This document shows, in pieces, positions 1 through 8,760 of a DNA stretch of 64,000 nt. How positions within the stretch are numbered: the first letter of the stretch is position 1; the number at the start of each line of letters is the position of its first letter. Both the position numbers and the translations under genes were made by a program. Source of the stretch: Chryseobacterium gilvum (GTDB lineage Bacteria > Bacteroidota > Bacteroidia > Flavobacteriales > Weeksellaceae); contig NZ_JAOTEN010000003.1 of the NCBI RefSeq assembly GCF_025628965.1, positions 1-64,000 of the forward strand. The letters run 5' to 3'. The notes below the pieces were generated by a model. The model did no database searches. It was not told the DNA's origin and saw only the letters and a program-made list of their open reading frames with translations.

Positions 1-750
1 TTTGATGATCCAGTAATCGCCTTCCCCGAAGTTTTCGGTTTTCTTAGAACCTCCCACTATACTTCTGGAATAGATGCCGAGTAAAGCGCCACCGTCTCTG
101 GTGGGAATCATTTTCTCTACCTCATCCACCCCTTTTCCGCCTATGATCAGTTGGGAGGTTTCTTTCCCGTTTTTATCGAGTTTTGTAATCCACACATCTT
201 TCGAACCGTAGCCTTTTGAGGAACTCTGAACGTTTCCAGCCACCATAAATCCTAGATCTGTGGTCTGGATGACGGCTTTGGCTTCTTCATCGGAAGTGCT
301 TCCCAAAGTTTTCTGCCACAGTTCGTCCCCGAATTCATTCAGCCTGATCAGCCATGCATCTGAGCCGCCTTTCGAGTCTTCTTTCTTATCGAATGATTTC
401 CCGGAAAACGAAGTTCCTGCCAAAAGAAATCCGCCTTCCTGCGTCGCTACCGTTGCTGAAAGAAAATCATGGTTCTGGCCTGAGAAATATTTTTCCCAGA
501 CTTCTTCACCCTGTTGGTTGAGCTTTACAATATGGAAATCGTAGCCGGTATTCTGCTTGCTTTCTGAAGAGATTTTTTTTGATTGAATGGAGCTGCCGGT
601 AATGAGGTACTGCTGGTCAATGGTGGTTGTCACCTGCGAGAGGAAATCTTGCGTGGAAGACGCAATATCTTTCTGCCAAAGCACTTCTTGTGCAGAAATA
701 AAGGCAACGCTGCATACAAGCAGTGCACTGAAGATGTGTTTTTTCATCAT
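1..750 (-). CDS. Secreted repeat-rich protein, N-terminal part (cut by window edge)
   Basis: The complement strand is open from a start at 750 (or 747, tandem ATGs) to the window edge, giving the first 250 residues. It opens with a signal peptide (MKKHIFSALLVCSVAFISAQ). Repeated units follow in which a Trp-containing strand (VWEKYFSG, LWQKTLGS) alternates with GGFLLAGTS-like and DAWLIRLN-like segments. This layout is typical of Bacteroidota outer-surface proteins with beta-propeller-like repeats that often end in a T9SS sorting tail. The C-terminus is outside the window, so the tail and total length cannot be seen. The function is unknown; secretion is well supported. Confidence 0.75.
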   Translation of the reverse strand, partial: MMKKHIFSALLVCSVAFISAQEVLWQKDIASSTQDFLSQVTTTIDQQYLITGSSIQSKKISSESKQNTGYDFHIVKLNQQGEEVWEKYFSGQNHDFLSATVATQEGGFLLAGTSFSGKSFDKKEDSKGGSDAWLIRLNEFGDELWQKTLGSTSDEEAKAVIQTTDLGFMVAGNVQSSSKGYGSKDVWITKLDKNGKETSQLIIGGKGVDEVEKMIPTRDGGALLGIYSRSIVGGSKKTENFGEGDYWIIK

Positions 751-1077
751 TATGTATTGTATTGGTTGTTATTAATTTTTTCGCGAATTTAACTTTTTTT
801 AACAGATACCACAAGGGTTTTAATTAAATGTAATATGATGATTCTCTAATGCAAAGCTATTACAGTATTGCGACAAAAGATGACGTATAATAGTATATTG
901 TTATAAATATATGCTCAGCTTCGGAATTTTATTGACACAAAATATTATTAAAATTGCGGAAATCTTTTTTCATATTGTTAGTGAAGCAAGTATAGAAGAA
1001 AGTATGATATGATATATTATATTTAATAAACTTTTAGCACTTATCAACAATTGGCTTTGTTTTTGCCAAGCAACGGT
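751..1077. other. AT-rich intergenic region
   Basis: No convincing gene is seen. The region separates two divergent genes, so it should hold the promoters of both the secreted protein on the left and the response regulator on the right. I could not pick a specific promoter with confidence. Confidence 0.5.
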
Positions 1078-1443
1078 ATGAAAACAATTTTTATCGTAGA
1101 AGATGAGACAGGCATTAGAGATGCATTACAATTGCTCCTGTCATTTGAAAATTATGATGTGCGTTCTTTTTCCAATGTAGATGCATTCAACAAAAGAGAC
1201 CAGTCTGTAAATCCTGATATTTTTATCCTGGATGTAATGCTTCCTGACGGATCCGGAACAGACGTATGCAATCAGTTGAAAAAAGACCCTAAAACTTCTG
1301 GAATTCCGGTAATGATTATCAGTGCACACGCGAAATCTGAAAACGTAACGAAAGCATGCAATGCAGATGAATTTATCGCTAAACCGTTTGATATTGATGA
1401 CGTTCTTCTTAAAATCGAAAATTTAATCTCTTTGGCAAAATAA
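1078..1443 (+). CDS. Single-domain response regulator (receiver domain only)
   Basis: A 121-residue CheY-like receiver. The acidic pocket is at E8/D9, the phospho-acceptor at D52 in FILDVMLPDG, the conserved Ser at S82 and the conserved Lys at K102 in AKPF. It has no output domain, so it probably acts by protein-protein contact or in a phosphorelay. The ATG at 1078 is chosen over an in-frame TTG at 1051 because the receiver fold begins directly at MKTIFIVEDE. No kinase gene lies next to it, so it is an orphan. It is followed after about 90 bp by a flavoprotein gene on the same strand. Confidence 0.9.
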   Translation: MKTIFIVEDETGIRDALQLLLSFENYDVRSFSNVDAFNKRDQSVNPDIFILDVMLPDGSGTDVCNQLKKDPKTSGIPVMIISAHAKSENVTKACNADEFIAKPFDIDDVLLKIENLISLAK

Positions 1444-1532
1444 TTTTGATGTTTTAAGAGAAAAAGTTATATTTCGGTGCAATTCAAACTGTGAATTGAT
1501 AAGTGAAATCAAAAAACAGCAAACGATTCGCC

Positions 1533-2768
1533 ATGAATAAGTTAAAACTTTACGGCAGCCCGGATTCTTCTGAAATTTATGCGATCAGAGATTTTTTAAA
1601 AAGAAGTGTTGTAGATTTTGAATGGTTTGATATTACCAATAATGATCTCAAACCTGAAAATACCATTTCTAATCCTGAAAACCATCCTGTCATTGAGTTT
1701 CCTGACGGAAAAATAGTTGTAAACCCAACATTGGAACAGATCGCGTGTAATCTGGGATGGATTACCAAACCGAAATACAAAGAGTATGATCTCTCCATTT
1801 ACGGCGCCGGACCTGCCGGTTTGAGCGCTGCCGTATATTCCGCTTCAGAAGGGCTCAAAACTATTTTGATAGAACGGGAAGCCGTCGGCGGACAAGCCGG
1901 TACGAGTTCGATGATTGAAAATTATCTGGGGTTTCCTGAAGGAATTTCCGGTGCAAATTTGGCAGAGCGCGCAAGACAGCAGGCTTTAAAATTCGGTGTC
2001 GAAATACTCCTTTTAAAAGAAGGGATAAAAGGAACGTTTTACGATAATAAGATTCACGTAGATTTTGCGACAGGTGAAAAACTGGTGGCTAAAACCAATA
2101 TCTGCGCCACAGGTGTAGAATACGCGAGGCTCAATCTTCCCGATGAAGCACGGTTTTTCCACAAAGGAGTGTATTACGGTGCGGGTGCAAGCGAAGCCTC
2201 TTTCTGCAAAGATAAAGATCTCTATATTATTGGTGGCGGAAATTCTGCGGGACAGGCAGCGGTTTATTTTTCCGGTTTTGCCAAACGTGTTTTTATGGTG
2301 ATCAGAAAAGGGAACCTTTCGGATACTCTTTCCGATTATCTTATACAAAGAATTACAAGCATTAAAAACATTGCTGTACTGTATCATTCACAGGTCACCG
2401 AACTTGAAGGAGATGATTATCTGCAACGGATCAAAATTGCCAACAGTAATCAAGGAACAGAGCAATGGCACGAGACTTCCAAATTATTCATCTGCATAGG
2501 TGGGAAACCCAACACAGAATGGGCATCAGAAACTGCAATATGCAGAGATCCGAACGGATATCTTTATACCGGCAATGATCTGGATGGGCTTGATCAATTC
2601 CTGAATTGCTGGGAACTCGACCGGCCACCGTATCATCTGGAAACCAGTGTTCCGGGTTCTTTTGCGGCAGGAGATGTGAGGTTTAATTCCGTAAAAAGAG
2701 TGGCTTCTGCCGTTGGAGAAGGCGCAATGGCAGTAACACAAGTTCATCAATATTTATCAAAACTATAA
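1533..2768 (+). CDS. Thioredoxin-reductase-like FAD/NAD(P) oxidoreductase with N-terminal thioredoxin-like domain
   Basis: 411 residues from the ATG at 1533; an in-frame GTG at 1503 would add only 10 residues. Residues 1-80 resemble a glutaredoxin/GST-N domain. A Rossmann FAD motif follows (IYGAGPAGLSAA, about residue 88), then GGQAGTSSMIENYLGFP as in TrxR enzymes, and an NAD(P) motif (IIGGGNSAGQAA). The CxxC redox pair of true thioredoxin reductases is absent: the corresponding stretch reads YYGAGASEASFC. It is therefore probably a TrxR-like oxidoreductase with another electron acceptor. It is followed 12 bp later by the UBP zinc-finger gene, and both 3' ends are duplicated at 5427-6023. Confidence 0.85.
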   Translation: MNKLKLYGSPDSSEIYAIRDFLKRSVVDFEWFDITNNDLKPENTISNPENHPVIEFPDGKIVVNPTLEQIACNLGWITKPKYKEYDLSIYGAGPAGLSAAVYSASEGLKTILIEREAVGGQAGTSSMIENYLGFPEGISGANLAERARQQALKFGVEILLLKEGIKGTFYDNKIHVDFATGEKLVAKTNICATGVEYARLNLPDEARFFHKGVYYGAGASEASFCKDKDLYIIGGGNSAGQAAVYFSGFAKRVFMVIRKGNLSDTLSDYLIQRITSIKNIAVLYHSQVTELEGDDYLQRIKIANSNQGTEQWHETSKLFICIGGKPNTEWASETAICRDPNGYLYTGNDLDGLDQFLNCWELDRPPYHLETSVPGSFAAGDVRFNSVKRVASAVGEGAMAVTQVHQYLSKL

Positions 2769-3056
2769 TAGTCTAGAATCATGAAAAACAAAATTTGCGC
2801 CCATATTTTGGACCTAAAAGAACTAAAAACAGCAAAAGAACACGTTTGCGAAGAATGTGTAGAACAGGGATCTCAATGGGTACATCTCCGTACCTGCCAA
2901 ACCTGCGGAGTGACTTTATGCTGTGACTCTTCTCCTATGCAGCATATGTCTCATCACTGTAAAAAAGAATCTCATCCTGTGATCATCTCATCAGAACCCG
3001 GCGAACAATGGATCTATTGCTTTACCGATGATATTGCAGCAGAATATTAATAAAAG
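2460..3056 (+). repeat. Imperfect segmental duplication, unit A
   Basis: This stretch (3' quarter of the flavoprotein gene plus the whole zinc-finger gene) matches 5427-6023 at a constant offset of 2967 bp with scattered substitutions and no visible indel. Similarity begins at GAGCAATGGCACGA and fades just after the zinc-finger stop codon. Confidence 0.9.
2781..3050 (+). CDS. UBP-type zinc-finger protein, copy 1
   Basis: An 89-residue protein with the Cys/His spacing of the ubiquitin-hydrolase-type zinc finger (ZnF-UBP): CEEC, then CQTCGVTLCCDS, HMSHHC and H in SHPV. Bacterial members are short stand-alone domains of unknown function that often sit beside thioredoxin-reductase-like genes, as here, where the gap is 12 bp. 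It probably forms a redox-related operon with the flavoprotein. A near-identical copy lies at 5748-6017. Confidence 0.85.
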   Translation: MKNKICAHILDLKELKTAKEHVCEECVEQGSQWVHLRTCQTCGVTLCCDSSPMQHMSHHCKKESHPVIISSEPGEQWIYCFTDDIAAEY

Positions 3057-3300
3057 ATTTACTTAAATAGTTAACGTTTAAGAGTTAATACAAAGTATAT
3101 CCAATCCAGGAAATAGATTTTAATCTACATAAAATTAAATACCCATTTCAATTTACATCTCTTTATTCAAGTTTGATGCAATTTGCGTGTTTAATTAATT
3201 TATGTTGATATTGTGATGTTTTTTTGAAAAAGATTCTAGATATTTTACTTCGAAAATTTAAGTTTACAGCAAACCATCAATCGGCAATTTTAAATTAGAA

Positions 3301-3395
3301 TACTTTTATACCCAGTTCCCGGGCTAATTCTGAAAAATAGCCATCTCGCTGCATAATTGAACGGCTTTTTTCTTAAAGGCTATATCCCTCCCCTT
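3301..3395 (-). pseudogene. Relic of IS3-family transposase OrfA
   Basis: On the complement, one frame reads DIAFKKKAVQL and the neighbouring frame continues QRDGYFSELARELGIKV. Together these look like the N-terminal HTH of an IS3-type OrfA, broken by a frameshift and then lost. It is only about 95 bp long with no terminal repeats visible, so it is a decayed fragment. It lies between the two copies of the segmental duplication. The remaining gap (3057-3300 and 3396-3482) shows nothing else recognisable. Confidence 0.55.
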
Positions 3396-3482
3396 TTAAT
3401 TGCTTTAGATTTTATAAACCAATGATTATATTACACTATATCTTTGGTATTGTAATATTGTTCACTTAAAAATTTTACAATG

Positions 3483-3514
3483 GTAAAAAAAATAAACTCT
3501 CATTTCTGAGAGTT
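3483..3514 (-). terminator. Intrinsic terminator of the glycine-rich protein gene
   Basis: The inverted repeat AACTCTCA / TGAGAGTT (3495-3502, 3507-3514) has a 4-nt loop. On the complement it is followed by a T-run (the A-run at 3485-3492). Confidence 0.75.
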
Positions 3515-3654
3515 CATTCATTCAAAAAATTATTAAATAATTGTTATTCCTTAACGGATTTCTTCTGAATCGAAGTTGTGAAATCTTGAATATTGATTAC
3601 ATACAATCCATTAACAAAAGTAGGAGAACATATTCTTTAAATTTAAATAGTTTG

Positions 3655-4758
3655 CTAATTTTTAATAAATTTAGATTTAAACAAATCGTTTGCTTTATCT
3701 TTAATAACAATCACATAAGTACCTTTTGTCAATGCTGAAACATTAATTATTCCACTCTCCATACGTCCCTCACTTACAATCTGCCCTGCAACGTTATAAA
3801 TTTTATATGTTGCTTTATCTGAAACTTTTGTTACGTTTAAGAAATCTGTCGCTGGATTGGGATAAATACTTATATCATTCTTTCTGCTTACCTCAGCTGT
3901 TGACAAAAAATTAGTAATATTAACCCTCCCGTTACCCGAAGTATCAGGATTAGTAATAAAACCTGGCTGACCAAACTGTATGGTTACGCCACCTGTCACA
4001 CCGCCAACGTACGAAGAACCACCGCCGCCGGCTCCTCCCCAGTGCCCACTGCCACCACCATAATATCCGCCGCCGCCGGCAGTACCACCCAAAGTTCCTG
4101 TACTTGAATAGTTTCCACCAATTCCTAATGCTCCGGCTAAAGAATAAGAGGTTATCCCCCCGGTTGCTGATGTACCTCCTGCGGTTTGACTTCCACCACC
4201 ACCTACATAAGTTGCTCCGCGGCTACTTCCTCCATTACTTCCAGTAGCACCGCCTCCATTACCTCCATTTCCGGTATAAGTACTATAACCGGTACCACCG
4301 CCACCGCCGCCAGCAACAATTATTCTGTCCGCATACGTCGTATTTTGAGTAGTTCTGATATCAGTTCCACCACCGCCTGTTCCTCCATTATAACCGGTAG
4401 TATATGTGCCTAAGCAGCCACCGCCTCCATTCCATCCACCTGGTGTCGAACTCGTTACCGTGGCTCCTTTACCTCCAACATAAATATAATAAGTTGTAGA
4501 GGTAGTAACTACTAAATTTCCTGCACTATATCCACCTTTACCGCCTGTTCCCTTAAGTGCATCACCTCCATCAGCTCCCCACATCTCTATCTGATATGAA
4601 CCTGGAGTCAGGGTTACCGATTGTACAGTTCCTGTATAAGAGAAAGTTTGTGCTTGTATTTGAGTAACAGACAAAATAGCACCAAATAATATTAAAAACG
4701 AGGCTTTAGTTTTCAATCCCAATATCTTAAGCTTCGATTGTTGTGTAATTTTTTTCAT
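3655..4758 (-). CDS. Glycine-rich secreted protein with T9SS type A sorting domain
   Basis: 367 residues. An N-terminal signal segment (ILFGAILSVTQIQAQ) leads into a glycine-rich domain with many GGGG blocks (about residues 60-280), similar to the glycine-rich region of bacterial and ALK-type surface proteins. It starts with FSYTGTVQSVTLTPGSYQIE, a typical lead-in of that fold. The last ~75 residues (ISIYPNPATDFLNV ... GTYVIVIKD ... KSKFIKN) are a clear Por-secretion-system sorting tail. The protein is predicted to be exported by T9SS and anchored on, or released from, the surface. It has its own terminator at 3483-3514. Its role is unknown; adhesion or matrix is a guess. Confidence 0.9.
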   Translation of the reverse strand: MKKITQQSKLKILGLKTKASFLILFGAILSVTQIQAQTFSYTGTVQSVTLTPGSYQIEMWGADGGDALKGTGGKGGYSAGNLVVTTSTTYYIYVGGKGATVTSSTPGGWNGGGGCLGTYTTGYNGGTGGGGTDIRTTQNTTYADRIIVAGGGGGGTGYSTYTGNGGNGGGATGSNGGSSRGATYVGGGGSQTAGGTSATGGITSYSLAGALGIGGNYSSTGTLGGTAGGGGYYGGGSGHWGGAGGGGSSYVGGVTGGVTIQFGQPGFITNPDTSGNGRVNITNFLSTAEVSRKNDISIYPNPATDFLNVTKVSDKATYKIYNVAGQIVSEGRMESGIINVSALTKGTYVIVIKDKANDLFKSKFIKN

Positions 4759-5426
4759 AATTTTAAATTTAACGTATTAAACATATGCTTTAAACCCACT
4801 GCTCCCATTTTCACCGGTAAATTGGTGATTTGGTTATGCTAAAGGCTTTTGTATAGACAGCTACTATATTCCTGAAGGTTATACAGCTGCACAATCAGAT
4901 GGAGAATATATCCTTTATATAAATTCGAAGTTATCTTACTTGTAAATAATATCGTATTACTTGTACAATGAGCACTACCATCATTCATACTGCACCCAAA
5001 ACTTTACATTGATAGTAAAATAGCTGAGAAAATAACTAGAGTTTTTTCACATTTATATAATTTTTATTAATTAAACAATAATTCATTATTTGTTTATTTA
5101 GATAAATGTGTTTTTAACTGTTATTGATTTTAGGTTGAATTAAAGAAAAAAGGATTTGTAATATTGTAAAGATGTTGTTTCATAGGCTATATTATTTAAA
5201 TGCTAGAATGCTAAATTAATAAATATTTAAATAATATCTAAATAAAAATTATATATATCTCTAAAAATATTATCAAATATCTAACAAAAAGACAAACCTT
5301 CTATTTTCCTTAATTCTGTTAAATTTATGAGAATCATTGGGGTGATGAAGGTGGCCTTCCTCCCGAAGCATAATTTATTGAAATTGGATATTTTAGATCT
5401 CCTATACTTATGTATAGATTGGAACC
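4759..5426. other. Long AT-rich gap with a small coding remnant
   Basis: The region holds the upstream sequence of the glycine-rich gene. At 4829-4945 (+ strand) a frame without a start codon reads GYAKGFCIDSYYIPEGYTAA and ends SKLSYL-stop. This looks like the degraded 3' end of a lost gene. Nothing else is recognisable. Confidence 0.4.
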
Positions 5427-5735
5427 GAGCAATGGCACGAAACTTCCAAATTATTCATCTGCATAGCTGGGAAACCCAACACAGAATGGGCGTCAGAAAC
5501 TGCAATATGCAGAGATCCGAACGGGTATCTTTACACCGGCAATGACCTGGATGGGCTTGATCAGTTCCTGAATTGCTGGCAACTCGACCGGCCACCGTAT
5601 CATCTGGAAACCAGTGTTCCGGGTTCTTTTGCGGCAGGAGATGTGAGGTTTAATTCCGTAAAAAGAGTGGCTTCTGCCGTTGGAGAAGACGCAATGGCAG
5701 TAACTCAAGTTCATCAATATTTATCAAAACTATAA
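5427..5735 (+). pseudogene. 5'-truncated copy of the thioredoxin-reductase-like gene
   Basis: This is the duplicated last ~100 codons of the flavoprotein at 1533-2768. It ends at the equivalent stop (5733-5735) and has lost the FAD domain and start. Its frame is still open, for example through the copied GSFAAGDVRFNS region, with a few substitutions such as Gly to Ala in the IGGK stretch and Gly to Asp in VGEG. It cannot encode a functional oxidoreductase. Confidence 0.85.
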
Positions 5736-5747
5736 TAGTCTAGAATC

Positions 5748-6017
5748 ATGAAAAACAAAATTTGCGTCCATATTTTGGACCTAAAAGAACTAAAAACAGC
5801 AAAAGAACACGTTTGCAAAGAATGTGTAGAACAGGGATCTCAATGGGTACATCTCCGTACCTGCCAAACTTGCGGAGTGACTTTATGCTGTGACTCTTCT
5901 TCTATGCAGCACATGTCTCATCACTGTAAAAAAGAATCTCATCCTGTGATCATCTCATCAGAACCCGGCGAACAATGGATCTATTGCTTTACCGATGATA
6001 TTGCAGCAGAATTTTAA
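5748..6017 (+). CDS. UBP-type zinc-finger protein, copy 2
   Basis: An 89-residue paralogue of the protein at 2781-3050. All zinc-ligand Cys and His residues are retained. Differences are few (Val for Ala near the N-terminus, Lys for Glu in HVCKEC, Ser for Pro, Phe for the final Tyr). Because the motif is intact it may be functional, although its flavoprotein partner here is truncated. Expression would have to come from a new promoter upstream of 5427 or from inside the duplicated fragment. Confidence 0.8.
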   Translation: MKNKICVHILDLKELKTAKEHVCKECVEQGSQWVHLRTCQTCGVTLCCDSSSMQHMSHHCKKESHPVIISSEPGEQWIYCFTDDIAAEF

Positions 6018-6115
6018 TAAAATTGCTATGCTACGTTGGGATAAGATTATTTTAGCTTACATCAATAAATCTGAAAATATTTTATTAAACATATGCTTCA
6101 CGTGTGTATGATGAT

Positions 6116-6146
6116 AAAAAAAATACTTCTGCTGTTGCAGAAGTAT
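6116..6146 (-). terminator. Intrinsic terminator for the small membrane protein/lipoprotein pair
   Basis: ATACTTCTGC / GCAGAAGTAT (6123-6132, 6137-6146) is a perfect 10-bp stem with a 4-nt loop. The adjacent A-run gives a T-run on the complement strand. Confidence 0.85.
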
Positions 6147-6167
6147 AATAAAATATAATTTTATTTA

Positions 6168-6365
6168 TCAATCTATATATGATTTTATATACATTGAATA
6201 AAGAAAATGCCCTATAACAATTGTCCAACTAATGACGGCAATATAAAAGAAGATTGTAGTCATTACATTGCTGCTCGTTAGGAATTTCAATACAAGCATT
6301 AATAACAACGATACCAAAGCAATTGCTCTGAATATACCTATATATTTACTTAAATTCATTAACAA
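6168..6365 (-). CDS. Small two-helix membrane protein
   Basis: 65 residues with two hydrophobic segments (about residues 12-30 and 36-58) and no soluble domain. It starts 9 bp after the stop of the lipoprotein gene on the same strand and is followed by a terminator, so the two genes probably form one transcript. No family is recognised. The pairing with a secreted protein that has a Cys-rich end allows the idea of a protective partner, but nothing in the sequence proves it. Confidence 0.6.
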   Translation of the reverse strand: MLMNLSKYIGIFRAIALVSLLLMLVLKFLTSSNVMTTIFFYIAVISWTIVIGHFLYSMYIKSYID

Positions 6366-6374
6366 AATTAGATA

Positions 6375-7112
6375 TTATGGGCAGCAAAAAGATTGTCTAG
6401 CTATTTTCACAAATCCCAAATTTGTCTCGGTTATGCCACCTAAAGAAACACAATTATGAAGTGTCCCATCATTCGCAGCCTGAATAGTAGCATTGTATAA
6501 ATCTGCTTCTGCTCCACCCGATGTAGCTCCTATTCCCATTACAGTCATTGTATTCCACCATGCACATGGACGAGTAGCCAACATTCTACTAGAATAATCC
6601 GCAAAGTCTGATTTAGGATCTGAAGACATTATTTCGTCAAAAGCAAGTAAAATGGCCATCGTATTGATATCGGTGTCAACAATATGGTCTGTAACATCAT
6701 CTACTTTAATAATAATAGAACCTCTCACTAAATATGGAATTCCCTGCTTGTATGTGATTTTTATATCACCGAGAATTAATTCATTATTATCGACCGTAAA
6801 ATGAAAATCTTTAAAATCGTAAGGAAGGCCTCTAAAAATAAAGCCTTTTTCAGTTACAAAGTCAAAAGAATCAACTCCGTTCGTTTTTGTTTTGGTTATA
6901 CCATTTACCCCTAAATCAAAGAAAAGGTCAGTGTATTCCAAGTCAACCGCTCCCAGCTGCTCAGATAAATCGGTTGATGCGATTCTGGCAAAATTTTGAC
7001 TTTCTGAACCAATTTTTTTTTGATTTATCTCATCATTCGATGAAATATCTGACTTGTTTTCACAAGATACAAGTAAGCACGCAACCGCAGCTGCATAAAA
7101 GATTTTTTTCAT
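6375..7112 (-). CDS. Lipoprotein of unknown function with Cys-containing C-terminus
   Basis: 245 residues. A lipoprotein signal peptide ends in the lipobox LVSC (Cys18). The middle part looks like a soluble beta-rich domain. The last ~65 residues are compositionally different: Gly/Ala-rich (MGIGATSGGAEADLYNATIQ), with Cys in RPCAWW and HNCVSL, and ending FCCP. That tail could be a disulfide-bonded or processed peptide (inference). It is first in a two-gene unit with the small membrane protein at 6168-6365. No homologue is recognised. Confidence 0.7.
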   Translation of the reverse strand: MKKIFYAAAVACLLVSCENKSDISSNDEINQKKIGSESQNFARIASTDLSEQLGAVDLEYTDLFFDLGVNGITKTKTNGVDSFDFVTEKGFIFRGLPYDFKDFHFTVDNNELILGDIKITYKQGIPYLVRGSIIIKVDDVTDHIVDTDINTMAILLAFDEIMSSDPKSDFADYSSRMLATRPCAWWNTMTVMGIGATSGGAEADLYNATIQAANDGTLHNCVSLGGITETNLGFVKIARQSFCCP

Positions 7113-7411
7113 AGTAATTAGGATTTGTTAATTCACAAATCTATGAATAAAATTGAAATACACAAATATTTTTTTATTTTTTCTGAAATAATTTTACACG
7201 CACGCCATGTACTAATATTAAAGCAGATTACTATAAAAATTGTAGTGAGATAAAAAAACCATGACTTTGAAGTATAAGCTACCATAGACATTGAAACTTT
7301 AACAAACATGGTATGTTATTAAGTCTGTAACATAATTATATTTGTTAAGTTTAAAGAGCAGAGGAAATTACTTATGGTTTAATTACTTAGAAGAAAAAAT
7401 TTGTGAAATAC

Positions 7412-7837
7412 CTATTTTTCACTTATTAATAAAAAATATTTTCCATTGACACAAGATACTAAAAGCTCTTTATCACTAATAGTAAAATTCGTTCTTATAA
7501 ATGCTTTATTTTGTGAGATTAGTTCATTTAAAGCAATTAAGTTAGGTTTGTCATAAAAATTATCAGGTAGAACCGATTGATCAGAAGTAGGATTTTCAAC
7601 TTCAGATAACATAAGGATGTATTTTGAGAGGTCAATAATATTTTGCAGTCCAGATGCTGTTGTAGGAAAATTCATATAATATGAATTCTCATCATTTTTA
7701 ATCCAAATGTAATTTTTATCCTTAACACTGTTGTCCCCTTGATAATAGGCATATATATTATAATCCTTTGTCAATCTAGTCTGAGAATATACAGTTAATG
7801 ACACAAAAAATAAGATAAGAGATAATAGATTTTTCAT
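7412..7837 (-). CDS. Small secreted protein of unknown function
   Basis: 141 residues with a clear signal peptide (MKNLLSLILFFVSLTVYSQ). The mature part is rich in Tyr, Asn and Asp with no recognisable domain. It is the last backbone gene before the left end of the integrated element, so it was probably the downstream neighbour of mnmE before insertion. The 299 bp on its 3' side (7113-7411) show nothing recognisable beyond the upstream region of the lipoprotein gene. Confidence 0.7.
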   Translation of the reverse strand: MKNLLSLILFFVSLTVYSQTRLTKDYNIYAYYQGDNSVKDKNYIWIKNDENSYYMNFPTTASGLQNIIDLSKYILMLSEVENPTSDQSVLPDNFYDKPNLIALNELISQNKAFIRTNFTISDKELLVSCVNGKYFLLISEK

Positions 7838-7948
7838 GGTTTGAATTATTAATAATTAGTTGTAATAAAAATAATAAAAATATTTCTGAATGAAAAAATC
7901 CTCGACTCAAGGAGAATAGCAGTACTTATATGAGCTTACAGGGATAGG

Positions 7949-7963
7949 TTATTTCCCGATACA
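7949..7963. repeat. attL: left copy of the mnmE-derived 15-bp repeat
   Basis: TTATTTCCCGATACA is identical to the last 15 bp of mnmE at 53652-53666. Outside these 15 bp the two places differ, as expected for an attachment-site core. Confidence 0.85.
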
Positions 7964-8008
7964 GTATCTAAAGAAGTGTTTATTGATGGTGGTTTAAGCA
8001 GATCAAGG

Positions 8009-8244
8009 TGTACAAAAGTGGTACACGATTAAGATGCTGCAACATCTTTTTTTTCTACTTTTCCGCACGAATCTCGTCATGTTAAGTACTTGTAAAACAG
8101 TATTTTACAATGTTTGATCATAAAATTTAAATGCACATTTGTACTACTTTTGTACACCTCCAACTTTATAAGTTACTAAAAATCAAATATTTAACATTTC
8201 CCGAATGCTACAGTGATAATGGATACATTTCATCTGTACACCTC
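8009..8244. promoter_or_regulatory. Left-end integrase-arm-like repeats
   Basis: TGTACAAAAGTGGTACA (8009-8025) is repeated exactly near the right end (53540-53556). An inverted relative, GTACTACTTTTGTACA, is at 8141-8156. TGTACACCTC occurs at 8151-8160 and again at 8235-8244. A perfect inverted repeat TTGTAAAA-N5-TTTTACAA is at 8090-8110. Clusters of such motifs just inside both att cores fit arm-type binding sites for the tyrosine recombinase and accessory factors (inference). The rest of 7964-8760 contains no gene I can support. Confidence 0.6.
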
Positions 8245-8526
8245 AATCTTCATATATTTTTAAGGACAAAATTAAAGTTAGAATCCTTATAAGTAAAGCT
8301 TAAATTTTTTATTAAAAAGTTTTAATTAATCTAATAGTTTAATTCTCCCAAAGCTCGGAAGGAAATCTTAAGTACCTTTTCCTAATAAAAGTTTGATGTG
8401 CAAACTGTTGAATTTGCGGAACGATTTCGTGATTATCAAATACGAATTGCGGGAAATCTTCTAATTGTCAAATATATTCCATGAAGTGATTAAACAATTT
8501 GTTCCGCACAAATACACTAAAATGTA

Positions 8527-8555
8527 TGAGCCGATTAATGTTTTTAATCGGCTCA
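8527..8555. terminator. Strong hairpin, possible terminator
   Basis: TGAGCCGATTAA / TTAATCGGCTCA is a perfect 12-bp stem with a 5-nt loop. It lies downstream of the gene at 8761-9105 (complement). A clear U-run is lacking, so termination is likely but not certain. Confidence 0.5.
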
Positions 8556-8760
8556 CTGTAATATGTTTTGATAATTAGGTATATTTTAAAACTATCGTTT
8601 TTTGAGATTTTAATAGCACTTAACTTATTGAGGGTTAACGAAGGCGCCCAAAATGGGAGCTGAATTTTCGCTGTCAATATAATAATTCTGCGTGAAATAA
8701 AACGTCCGGCTTTACAAATTGGCAATTTCGCTTACCATTTGTTGCAGGAAATTTTTACTA

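Larger units (their letters stand above)
5427..6023 (+). repeat. Imperfect segmental duplication, unit B
   Basis: Second copy of 2460-3056, covering the truncated flavoprotein gene and a complete zinc-finger gene. No flanking repeats or transposase lie immediately beside it. An IS3 relic between the two copies may be connected with its origin (inference). Confidence 0.9.

Noticed and set aside
4186-4413. Ser/Thr/Ile-rich plus-strand ORF
   Set aside because: It is the antisense shadow of the glycine-rich repeats of the T9SS protein.
8468-8725. 85-residue ORF on the complement
   Set aside because: It runs through a strong hairpin (8527-8555), has no recognisable features and has poor coding character.
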